Assembly: GCA_963693025.1 (NCBI GenBank) | Contig: OY843749.1 | Span: 310,001 to 374,000, forward strand | Length of the DNA stretch: 64,000 nt | Source: JAHRAW01 sp963693025 | GTDB taxonomy: Bacteria; Pseudomonadota; Gammaproteobacteria; Arenicellales; Poriferihabitantaceae | Direction of reading: 5' to 3' | In this document: positions 46,501 through 58,500 of the stretch, piece by piece | How positions within the stretch are numbered: position 1 is the first letter of the stretch | Layout of the letters: every line of letters starts with the position of its first letter | Position numbers and translations under genes: made by a program | The notes under the pieces: generated by a model | Databases searched by the model: none | Told to the model about the DNA's origin: nothing | What the model saw: the letters and a program-made list of their open reading frames with translations, nothing else

Positions 46501-49500
46501 GCGTCGCATAGTATCCGCCGGTGTTTGCCTGAGTGAAGCCGTCGATGGCGGTGGTCACCGTCTGCGGAATGTTCCAGTTGGCGGACGTGAAAGTCAGCGA
46601 GTTGGGAGCAAAACGGAAATTCGCCGGCAACGGCGCATCCACATTGAGCGCCATACGGATTGCCACCGTCACCTCGCTTGCGGGCGCGGCGTCCAGCGAC
46701 ACCGGCAGCGTGTTGTCGCCGGTATTGGTTACCAAGCGTTGCGCAAAAGCGGCTTGCACCTGCGGCGCCACCACCAACACAACCGTCCGCGAGACGGTGA
46801 CGGCGGCGGGAGTGGTGGAGTCGATGGCGGTGTAGGTCAGCGTGGCGGCAACCGCGCCGGCGGCGGGTATGCCGGTGACGGTGTGCGTGGCGGCGGTGAA
46901 AGACAAGCCCGAAGGAATGTCAGCGGTGGGCGTCAGCGCGTAGGTCAGCGCGCCGCTGCCGCCGGTGGCGGCGGGCAATACCGTCGGGGTAATCGCGCTG
47001 CCCGGCGTGAATATATGCACCACCGGCGTCGTGCTGAGGCTCAGCGCGGCGCCGCTGTTGCTGTCAATGGCGATTACCGTCACATCGTCGGCGGTGGCGA
47101 CGGTGCCATAACCGGTCACCGTGTGGCTAATGGTGGCGGTGTCGTCGGTGTTGTTGCCGTCATCGGTGGCGGCGACGGTAACCGCTTGCGGCGTGTTCCA
47201 GTTGCCGGCGTTGAAGGTCAAACCAGTTGCCGGTGTGAGCGTCAGGTTGACGCTTGGCGTGGCGGCGTAGGTGACCGTCACATCACCACTCGGCACGGTC
47301 TCCAACTCCACGCTGTATGTCGCGCTGGCTTCCTCCCGCACCTGCAGAGTCGCGGTTGAAATCGCAACGGCATCAACCGAGTTGTCATCCACCGTCACGG
47401 TCACCGTCACGGCGGCAATGCTCGCGCCCGCGCCAGTGGCGGTATGAGTAATCGCAACGACATCGTCAACCGTGTCAGGGTCGGCGACGGCGGCGACGCT
47501 GATGGTTTGCGCGGTGTTCCAATCGGCGGTCGTGAAAGTCAAAGCCCCACTCGGCAACAATGCCGCGCCGGTGCCAACAAGGGTAAGCGTCAAGTCATGG
47601 CTCGCCGCGGCAATGCTCGGCGTCACCGTCACATCACTCGCCGGCTGAATGCTCAGTCGCACGGTATAAATATCACTCGCGCCTTCGGTCACCGTCAGCG
47701 CGGTCGGCATCACCAGCAACGCCGCCCCCCGCACCGTAACCGCGAAAGTCAAACTCGCGGTGTCGCCGTCCACATCCGTGGCGGTGAAGGTCAACGTAAC
47801 CGCCGCCGCCTGCGTGAGCGGCGCGCCGCTCAAGGCGCGCGTGGTGTCGTCAAAACTCAAGCCGGGGATAGCGACACTCACATCCGGCGCCAGCGCGTAT
47901 GTCAAGCCGCCGTTGCCGCTTGTGGCGATGGGCAGCGTCAAGTCGACCGCCTCGCGCACGGCATAGGTCTGGTCGGGCTGCGAGAGCGCGCCGAAAGTCG
48001 GGATGCTGTCGCCGTCGAGGTCGGTGACCGTCGCCACCAGACTATCGCCGCTTGCGCCGCCGGGATAATCCGTGCCGCTCAAGGCGTGGCTAATCGTGGC
48101 GATGTCGTCGGTGGAGTCGGTGTCCTGAGCGGCGCGGAGCGTGACCGTCTGCGCGACATTCCACTGCGCCACGCCGAATGTCAGCGCGGTGGTCGGTTCG
48201 ACCGTCACATCGGCGTTATCGCTCGCCGGCATCACCGTCACATCTCCCCGCGGCACGCCCGACAGCGCCACCGTGTAGGTCGCCGACTCCCTCTCCGCCA
48301 GCGTCAGCGTCGCATCCGACAGCGCGGTGCCGCTCGCCGCCGGCAGAATGCCCGGCACGACGCCGATGTAGTTGGTTCCCGCCGCGCCGGCGGCGAACAC
48401 CGGATTGCTGAGCGTCGGCAATTCACCGGCGACGCCGAAATCAGCGTCGCTCAACACCTCGCCCGCCTCAATTCTCGCCTCGCCGCCGGGGGTTCCGACC
48501 TGCGACCAGGTCACGCGCACCGGACCCGGCGCGCCCTCAACGAGGCGCACGCGGAACAAGCCATTCGTCTGCCGCTCAACCCGCAGCCCGAGCGTGAAGG
48601 CGCTTTGTGCGTTGGTCGAGCCGGGGTGGTCGCTCAACGACACCGATGAACTCGCCCCGCTGAAATCCAGCCCGGCAAACAAGCCCGCCGGCAGAGTCGC
48701 TAACTGCCCCCGCCGCAGATTCAGCGTCGTCAAATTCATCGTGTCGCCGAACAGGTCGGAGCGCAACGCCGTCAAGCCGGTGTCGTCGAGGTGGAGCGCG
48801 GTCAATGCTGACAAGCCATCCAGCACGTCCGCCGGCAACGCCGTCAGCGGGCTGTTGGACAGGAACAGCGCGGTCATGCCGCTCAAACCCGCGAAATCGC
48901 CGCTTTGCAAGCCGCTCACGCCGGACACCGCCAGACTCGTGATGTTGCCCAAATGCGCCGCCGTCACCGCGCGGCAGTCGGGAATGATGTCGCCCGGATT
49001 GTCGCGCCGCGCCGCCAATACAATCGCATCGCGCACCGCCGGCGTGCGCCCGCAAAGCGCCGCCGTGGTCTCGCCCACGGTCACTGCGAATGTCAGGGTG
49101 TCGCTGTCGGCGGCGGTGTTGTTGGTGTCCTGGTCGGTTACCGTGTAGGTCAATGACACCGCGCCCGCCACCGTGTCCGGCGTGCCGCTCAATACGCGCG
49201 TGGCGGCGTCAAAACTCAAGCCCGATGGAATGTCGCCGTTTGGCGTCAGCGCATAGTCCAGCACGCCGAAACCGCCGGTTGCCTCGGGCAATGTCAGCGG
49301 CGCAATGGCAAAATTCCGGTCGTAACTCTGCGCTTGAACCTGCGCGCCGCCGAAGTCCGGGGCGTCGTCAATCTGCGCGTCGGTAATCGTCACCACCGCA
49401 TCGGGCGCGGCAATCGCATCATAAGGCGCGCCCGCCGCCGTCACCGCGTGCGTGACGGTGACGGTGTCGTTGATTTGATTGCTGTCGACGGCGGCGGTGA

Positions 49501-52500
49501 CCGTCACCGTGCGCGCCCGGCTCCAATCGTTGCGCGTGTAAGTCAATTCGCTCGGCGCCACCGTCAACGCGCCACCCGCCGGCGCGCTCGGCTCGATGGT
49601 CACATCGCCGAGTGTCGGCGCGGTCAGCGACACCGTATAGGTCGAACTCAAGCCCTCGCCGACTCGCGGGTTGGCGGGCGCAATCACAATCGCCGGCGCG
49701 GTCGCGTAGGTCACCCGCACGCGGAATGTCTGGCTATCGCTGTCGCTCGCATCGCGGTTGGCGTCGGCATCGTGAACCGTATAGGTCATCGTCAAATCCG
49801 CCGCCACCAACGGAATGCCGGACAAAGTCACACTGCCGAACTGGGTCGGAGTCAGCGCCAAACCCGGAACCGCCGTCGCCAAATCCGGCGTCAAGGTATA
49901 ACTCAACGCGCCGTTGCCGCGCGTGGTCGGATGCGCCACCGGCAGAAACCGCGTCGGAATCGGCGTGCCGACCACCGCGTCAATGTCGGCAATTATGTCA
50001 AACTGCGTCGTGCCAAACGCCGGGGCGGTGTCGGTGTCGTCGTCGTTAACCGTCACCACCACATAGGTCGCGGTCACGCCGCCATAACCCACCACCGCGT
50101 GGCTAATCGTGGCGGTGTCGTCGGCAAAATCCGCATCGTCCTCGGCGGCGGAAACGATGACCGGCTGCGGCGTGTTCCAAGTGTTGCCGTCAAACACCAG
50201 CGCGGTGTTCGCCGGAATGGACACGCCATGGTCGGCAACATCCCCGCCCACGCTCGGCGTCACCGTCACATCCCCGCTCGGCGGCGTGCTCAACGCCACG
50301 GTGTAGGCGGTCGCGGGACTACCCTCGTCCACGCTCAGTGCGGTCGGGCTAAACACCACCGCCGGCGCGGAGATTACGGTGACCGCGAAGGTCAGGCTGG
50401 CGGTGTCGGCGGCGTCGTTGTTGATGTCGCTGTCGGCGGCGGTGTAAGTCAGCGTGACTGCCGTCGTCGTGGCGCCGCTCGGCGTGCCGCTCAATACGCG
50501 CATGCCGGAGTCAAACACCAAGCCGGGTATGGCGGCGCTCACATCCGGCGTCAGCGCGTAGGTGACGCTGCCGTCTCCGGTGGCGGGGCTGACCGGCGGT
50601 AGCGCAAAGGCGATGATGGGCGCGCCGGCGGTGTAGGTCCGGTCGGGCAGCGATGACACCGCGAAAGCCGGGGCGGAGGTGTCGGGGATGTCGTTGTCGG
50701 TGACCGTGACGACCAAGTCGGCGGCGGTGACGCCGGTATAGCCGCTCACCGCGTGGCTAATCGTGGCGGTGTTGTCGTCGGCGTCCGCGTCGTCTTCGCC
50801 GGCGGCGACGGTCACATTCTGCGCGTTGCCCCAGTTGGCGCTGTCAAAGGTCAAGGCGGTGGTGGTGACGAGCGTGACGCCGTGAGCGACTGTGCCGCCG
50901 CTCACGCTCGGCGTCACCGTCACCGTGCCGCTCGGGGCGGTCGCCAGCGCCACGGTGTAGGTGGCGGTGCCGCCTTCGGCGACGCTCAGCGCGGCGGGGC
51001 TAAACACCACCGCCGGCGCGGGGGTGATGGTTATGGCGAAAGTCAGGCTGTCGGTATCGGCGGCGTCGGTGTTGATGTCGCTGTCGGCGGCGGTGTAGGT
51101 CAGCGTGACCGTGACCGCGGCGGCAACGGTGTCCGGCGTGCCGCTCAATACGCGCGTGCTGTCGTCGAAACTCAAGCCCGTGGGAATGTCCGAGGTCGGT
51201 GTCAGCGTGTAGACGATGTCGCCGTCTCCGGTGTTGAGGGTCACCGCCGGCAACGTCAGGTTGGGGATTTGCGTGCCGGCGATGTATGTCCGGTCGTCCA
51301 CCGAGGTGGCGGCGGCGAAATCCGGGGCGGAGGTGTCGGCAATGTCGTCGTCGGTGACCGTCACGACCACATAGGTGGCGGTGGCGCCGGTATAAGCGCC
51401 GCTGCCGACCACCGCGTGGCTGATGGTGGCGGTCTCGTCGTCGGTGTCCGCGTTGTCTTCGGCGGCGGCGACGGTGATGGACTGCGCGTTGTTCCAGTTG
51501 CCGCTGTCAAAAGTCAATGCGCCGCTTGGGGTGATGGTTACACCGTGGTCGCCTACGTTGCCGCCCACACTCGGCGCAACCGTCACCGTCACGCCGGCGC
51601 CCGGCTCGGTCGCCAGCGCCACCGTGTAAGCGCCGCCGCCGCCTTCCGGCACGGTCAGCGCGGTCTCGCTAATCAGCACACCCGCCACGGCGTTGACCGT
51701 CACGCTGAATGTCAAACTCGCTTCGTCGGTGGCGGCGGTGTTACCGTCTTCGTCGGCGGCGGTGTAAGTCAAGGTGACTTCCACCGAGCCATTGGCGGGC
51801 GTGCCGCTCAACACGCGCGTGGCGTCGTCGAAACTCAAGCCCGCGGGGATGTCGGTCTGCGGCGTCAGCGTGTAGGTGATGTCGCCGTTGCCGGTAGCGG
51901 TGGGGTCAACCTCGGGCAGCGTCAGTTCGGGGATGGCGCTGAGGGCGGTGTAAGTCTGGTCGGGCACCGGCAAGTCGGCGGCGAGGAAAGCCGGAGCGGA
52001 GTCGGTGTCGTTCTCGGTGACCGTCACCACCACATAAGTCTGGGTGACGCCGGCATAACCGACCACCGCGTGACTAATCGTGGCGGTCTCGTCGTCGGTA
52101 AAGTCCGCATCGTCTTCGGCGGCGGTAACGGATATGTTTTGCGCGGCGTTCCAGTTGTTGCTGTCAAAGGTCAAGGCGCCTGTGGTGAGCGTGACGCCGT
52201 GGTCTGTCGTGCCACCGCTCACGCTCGGCGTCACCGTCACCAACCCGCTCGGCGCGGTCGTCAGCGTGACGGTGTAGGTGCCGGAATCGCCCTCGGGGAC
52301 GGTCAGTGCGGTTGGGTCAAACACCACCGCCGGCGCGGGGTTGACGGTGACCGTGAAGGTCAGGCTATCTTCGTCGCTTGCGCCGGTGTTGTTATCGCTG
52401 TCGCGCACGATGTAGGTCAGGCTGACCGCCGCCGCCTGCGCGAGCGGCATGCCGCTTACCACGCGCGTGCTGTCGTCGAAGGTCAAACCCGGCACGGCGG

Positions 52501-55500
52501 TGGCGATGTCCGGTTCCAGTGCGTAGCGCGTGGGGATGTCGCCGGGGTTGTTGGAATCAACCAACGGCAATGTCAAATCAACCGTCTCGCCGACGGTGTA
52601 GGTCTGGTCGTCCACCGATTCGGCGGCGGCGAAAGCCGGGGTGGCGTCGTCGTTGTCGTCCACCGTGACCACCAAGTTGGCGGTGACGCTGTCATAAGCG
52701 GCGGCGCCGCTGACCGTATGGCTAATCGTGGCGGTCTCGTCGTCCTCGTCCATATCATCGGCGGCGGCGACGGACACGGTTTGCGCGGCGTTCCAGTTGT
52801 TGCCGTCAAACGTCAATGCGCCGGTCGTTACCGTCACGCCGTGGTCGGCTGCGTTGCCTTGCACATCCGGCGTCACCGTCACATTGCCGTTCGGATTGGT
52901 CGTCAGCACGACGGTGTAGGTGACGGTGGTCTCTTCGGTGACGAACAGCGCCGCCGGAACAAGTACCAACGCCGGCACCGGATTGACCGTCACCGCAAAT
53001 TCTTCGGTTGCCACATCACCGTCGGCGTCGGTCGCCGTGTAGGTCAGCGTAACCGCCGCCGCGACATTGCTCGGCGTGCCGGTCAATTCGCGCGTGTTGG
53101 CGTCAAACACCAAACCCGGCACGGCGGCGGTGTCCAGCGCATAGGTCAGCGTGTCGTTGCCCTGCTCCGCTTCGGGCAGGGTCAAGGTCGCAATCTGGGC
53201 GTTGACGGTGTAGGTCTGGTCGCCCACCGCATCGGCGGCGGCGAAGGCGGGTTGCGTGTCGGTGTCGTTGTCGTCGACCGTGACCACGAAGTCGGCGGTG
53301 GCGCCGCCGCCGTTGCTCACGGTGTGGCTAATGATGGCGGTCTCGTCGCCGCTGTCCGGGTCTTCGGCGGCGTCGACGGAGACGGTCTGCGGCTCGTTCC
53401 AGTCGCTGTTGCTGAAGGTCAATGCGCTTGTTGATGTCAGCGTAACGCCGTGGTCAGCGACATTACCGCCCACGCTCGGCGTCACCGTCACATTGCCGCT
53501 CGGCGCGCTCGCCAGCGCGACGGTGTAGGTGTGGGTGCTGCTGCCTTCGGCAACCGTCAGCGCGGCTGGGGCAAACACCACCGGCGTAGGCACAACCGTC
53601 ACGGCGAAGGTCAGGCTGGCGGCGTCGTTGTCGGCGTCGGTGGCGGTGTAGGTCAGCGTCATCACCGCCGCCACCGCAGTCGGCATACCGCTCAATACGC
53701 GCGTGGTGTCGTCAAACGCCACGCCCGCCGGAATGCTCGTACCGGGTGTCAGCGTGTAGGTCACCCCGCGGTTGCCACCGGTGGCGGCGGGCAGCGTCAA
53801 GTCGACCACGCTGTTCGTGTTGTAGGTCTGGTCGGGCACCGTCTCGCCGAAGGTCGGCACGGTGTCAGGAACATCGTCATCCCACACCGTCACCACCACC
53901 TCATCGGGCACCGGCGCGGCGTCGTAACCAACCACCGCGTGGCTAATCGTGACGGTCTCGTCAATCAAATTCGCATCCTGAGCGGCGGTGATGGTAACCG
54001 TCTGCACCGCATTCCACGCGCCCGCCGCAAAGGTCAATGCACCGGCGGGCTCAAGGCTGACACCGAGCGCGGTATCAAAAGTCGGCGTGACGGTGACATC
54101 GCCGCCGGGGTCGGTGTTCAGCGCCACGGTGTAGGTGTGGGTGTCGCTGTCTTCGTCAATAAGCAGCGCGGTCGGGCGGATGATGACCTCGGCGCCATCG
54201 TCATCCTCAATCGTGACGGTGGCGGTGGCGGGGTCGAGGATGCCGGTGTTGCCGAGACCCGGCGGCGGCGTCAGCGTGAGTGTAAAAGTCTCGTCTCCCT
54301 CGTCGATTTGGTCGTTGGTGATGCCGACCGCAAAACATTCGCGCCGCCGCGGGTCGGAGAACGGACCGACCACTTGATTGCGGATGGCGATGTAGTCGCT
54401 GCCGTCGGCGGTGCCGGCGACGCTGTTCACCTGCAACGCAAACATGTAGTCCAGCGGCAGACTCAGCGGCGGATTTCTCACCATCACGCAGACCTGAAAC
54501 TGCCCGACATCCTCCCGCTCAGTATACAAAGTCGAAGTCCTCTCAAAGCCCACGATGGCGCGCTCATAAACCGTCACCGGCAAGTCCGCGGCGGCGACGG
54601 TGTAATCCGCGCTGGCGGCGGTGTGGGTAATCGTCACCTCGTCGGCGGTGCTGTCCGCGTCAATGGCGGCGGCGACGGTGATGGACTGCGGCTCGTTCCA
54701 GTTGGCGGTGGTGAAGACCAACCCGTCTCCCGCCGCCAGCACAACGCCGTCTCGGCTGAGCGCCAGGTCGTGGTTCGTTGCGGCGATGCTCGGCGTGACG
54801 GTCACATTGCCAAGCGGCTGCGCCATCAACTCAACCGTGTAGCGGTTGCGGCTGTCTTCGGACACGTTCAACTCATCCGGGGCAATCACCACAACCGGCG
54901 CGGGATTCACGGTGACCGCGAAAGTCAGGCTGCTGGTGTCGGTGGCGTCGATGTTGCCGTCTTCGTCGGCGACGGTGTAGGTCAGCATCACCACCGCCGT
55001 CGTGGCGGTGTTCGGCGCGCCGCTCACGACTCGCGTGTTGGCGTCAAACGCCAAGCCCGCAATGACGGTGGCGATGTCCGGCGTCAGCGTGTAAGTCGGC
55101 GCGCCGTTGCCGGGGGTGATGGCGGCAACCTCCGGCAGAGTCAGCGCGGGAATGGCGGCGGTGGCGGTGTAGGTCTGAGCGTCCACCGACGCACCGGCGG
55201 CGAAAGCCGGGGCGATGTCGCGGTCGTCGTCGGTGACCGTCACCACCAAATCGGCGGGAGTCGGCGCGGCGTCGTAGCCGGTTACCATATGGCTAATCGT
55301 GGCGGTGTCGTTGGCGAAGTCCAGGTCGTCTGCGGTGGCGGTGACCGTCACCGTCTGCGCCGTGTTCCATTCCGTGGCGGCAAAGGTCAGCGCGTCCGGA
55401 GTCGGCACTTTCGCGGTGTTGTCGCTCGCCGGCGTCACCGTCACCGCCCCGCCCGGATTGGTGGTCAGCGTGACGGTGTAAGTGCCGGTGCTAGTGCCTT

Positions 55501-58500
55501 CCCTAATGCCCAGCCCCGCAGGGGCGGGGGGGACCGTGGAGGGTCGGATGACCACCGCCGGCTCGAGGGTCACCGTCACCGCAAACTCCAGCGGGGTTGC
55601 CGCGTCACCGTCTTCGTCGGTGGCGGTGTAGGTCAGCGTAACCGCCGCCACGATTTGCGTCGGCGTGCCGCTCAAAACGCGCGTGCCGCCGTCAAACACC
55701 AAACCCGGTACGGCGGTGGTGTCCAGCGCGTAGGTGGGCGTGCCGTTTCCGGGCGAGGCGGCATCCAACTCCGGCAGCGTCAAGGGCTCAATCAGCGCGC
55801 CGATGGCGTAAGCCTGGTCGTCCACCGATTCGCCGGCGGCGAAGGCGGGCAGCGTGTCGGGGTCGTCGTCGGCAATCGTAACCACCACATCATCCACCGT
55901 GGTGGTGCCGACATAGCCCGCAATCGCGTGCGTGATGGTGACGGTGTCGTCCGCGCTGTCGCCGTCCTGCGCCGCCGCCAGCGTGACCGTCTGCGCGGTA
56001 TTCCACGCACCCCGCGCAAAGGTGAGCGCGCTCGGTGTCGGCACTTTGGCGGGAGCGTCGCTCGCCGGTGTAATCACGATTGCGGTGGCGGGGTCGGAGG
56101 AGAGCGACACGGTGTAGACCGGGTTCGTGCCTTCGTCCACCGTCAGCGTGGTCGGCAACACATCCACCGTCAGCGGGTCGATGACCGTCACGAAAAATCC
56201 GGGGCTGGTAAGACCGATGTCGTAGTCTATGTCAAAGACCTCAAAGACCAAGCGGGTGCGCGCCGTCGCGCTGGTCGGTCTGCCGCTCAGCACGCGCGTG
56301 TCGGGGTCAAAGGTCAAACCGGGAAGGGCGGCGCTCACACCTCTATTTATCCCCGAGCCCCCCGATACTCTCAATCGGTAGGTCAGCGTGCCATTCCCGC
56401 CGCTGCCGATGGGCAGGGTCAGGTCGGGAATCGTGATGCCGGTGATGTAGATTTGGTCGGGAATCGTAGCCGACATGAAGGACGGCGAGGGGTTGCCAAA
56501 CTCAATGATTCGGGAGGGCAGGTCGAGCGGCGACAGGCTCGCGTATTCGCCCGCCCCGCCGAATGCGTGGCGAATAAAGGGGAAGTCGTCATTGCCATCC
56601 ACATCCGCATCCGCGGCGACGAAAATCGTCTGCGCGATATTCCAGTTGCCAGTGGTGAACACCAGCGGAGCGGTCGGCGGGGTGCTGCCGGTCGTCACCG
56701 TCAGGTCGTGCATGTGCGGCGGGAGCGGCACCGTCGGCAGAAGGATGTTTTGCGGCGGAACATAGCGCGGACCGGTCATCGGGGTCGGCGTCACCGTCAC
56801 ATTACCCGTGGGCGCGAGCGCCAGTTGCGCGGTATACAACCCACTGCGACCCTCCAAAATGGCAAGGTTGCCCCCCGCCTGAGGTATCGTGATACGAAGG
56901 CCCACCCCATCTTCCACCGTGACCGTAAAGGTCTGGCTGACGCTGTCGCCTTGGCTGTCTGCCGCCGTGTAGGTCAGCGTTACCGGCGCCGTAGTCAGCG
57001 TGGTCGGCGTGCCGCGCAACTGGCGACTGACGGAGTGATACCTCAAACCCGGCACGGCGACCGACAGGTCCGGCGTCATCGAGTAAGACACCGCGCCGTT
57101 GATTATCGCCGTGCCGGTCGCTGCGGGCAGTTGGAACAGCGAGATCGTTACGTTGCGCCGGAAGGTCTGGTCGTCCACCGTCTCGGATGCGGTGAAAGAC
57201 GGCGTGGTGTCGATGTCGTTGTCAAGGGCGGTGACCAACAGGTCGGGGGCGGTGGTGACGCCCGGATAGCCGCTGACGGCGTGGCTAACCGTGGCGATTT
57301 CGTTGACGAAGTTGGAGTCGTCTGAGTTGGAGGCGACGCGCACGCTTTGCGGGTTTGACCAGTTGTTGGCGGTAAAGAACAAGGCGCCTGTTCTGACCTG
57401 GACGCTGTGGTTCCCGGCGACCACACTCGGCGTCACCGTCACCACCTCGCCCGCGCCCGGATTGGTCGCCAGCGCGATGCTGTAAGCGTTGACGACGGTG
57501 TCTTCAACGACGGTTACCGCAGTCGGCGACAGCACAACGCCCGGCGTGTCGTTGTCGGTGATGGTGACGGTGGCGAGGTCGGGGTCAATCAATATGCCCG
57601 AATTCTGCGTCCTCGTGACGGGCGACAGCGTCACCGAGAGCGTGAAGTCTTCGGCGCTCTCCATGTCGGTGTCATCAAGGATGACGACACCCACGCAACG
57701 CCGCCGGTTGCTCGCGTCAAATGCGAGGACGGAGTCGACGAGACCGGTGTAATCATCGCCCGCCGTGGCGGCGGTGGCGGGGGTGGCGCCGTTACTGCTG
57801 TTCACCAACAAATCAATATCGGCAAACCGCGCATCCGGCGGCGCCGTCCGCGTCTCCACGCACACCGCCACCGTGCCGACCCCCTCCGCCACCGTATAAG
57901 CAATCGGCGCCACGGCAAACCGATATTGCTCATCGGCATTCACCGTCACCGACGGCGCGGTGCTGACGCCGGCGTAGCCGGTGATGGAATGGGTGATGGT
58001 GACGGTCTCGTTATCCGTGTCGCCGTCCTCCGCCGCCGCCACGGTGACCGTCTGCGGCGTGTCCCAGTTGGTGGCGTCGAAGGTCAAATCGGTACCGGCG
58101 GCGGGTGTCAGCGTCAGGTCATGCCCCGTCCCCGCAATGCTCGCCACCACCGTCGCCGTGCCACTCGGCGCGGTTCCGAGGCGCACGGTGTAGATGTCTT
58201 GCCGCGCTTCCAAAATGCTGAGGATGGGCGGCGAAATCAACACCGCATCCACCGGCACCGGGTTCACCGTGATGGCAAAGGTCAGGCTGTCGGTGTCGGC
58301 GGCATCGGTGTTGATGTCGCTGTCGGCGGCGGTGTAGGTCAATGTGATTGCCGCCGTCAGCGTGTCCGCCGTGCCGCTCAAAATGCGGTTGGCGTCGTCG
58401 AAGATCAAACCGGGCACGGTGGCGGTCAAGTCCGGCGTCAACGCATAGGTCAGCGTGCCGTTGCCGCCGGTGGCGTCGGGCAGGGTCAAGACAACCGCTT

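Larger units (their letters stand above)
43125..48229 (-). repeat. 5.1-kb segmental duplication, C-terminal copy
   Basis: Sixteen modules, beginning inside the GVAQWNVAQTVTLRAA module just after the LRR island, repeat the order of 58885-64000 at an offset of 15.76-15.77 kb. Confidence 0.85.
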
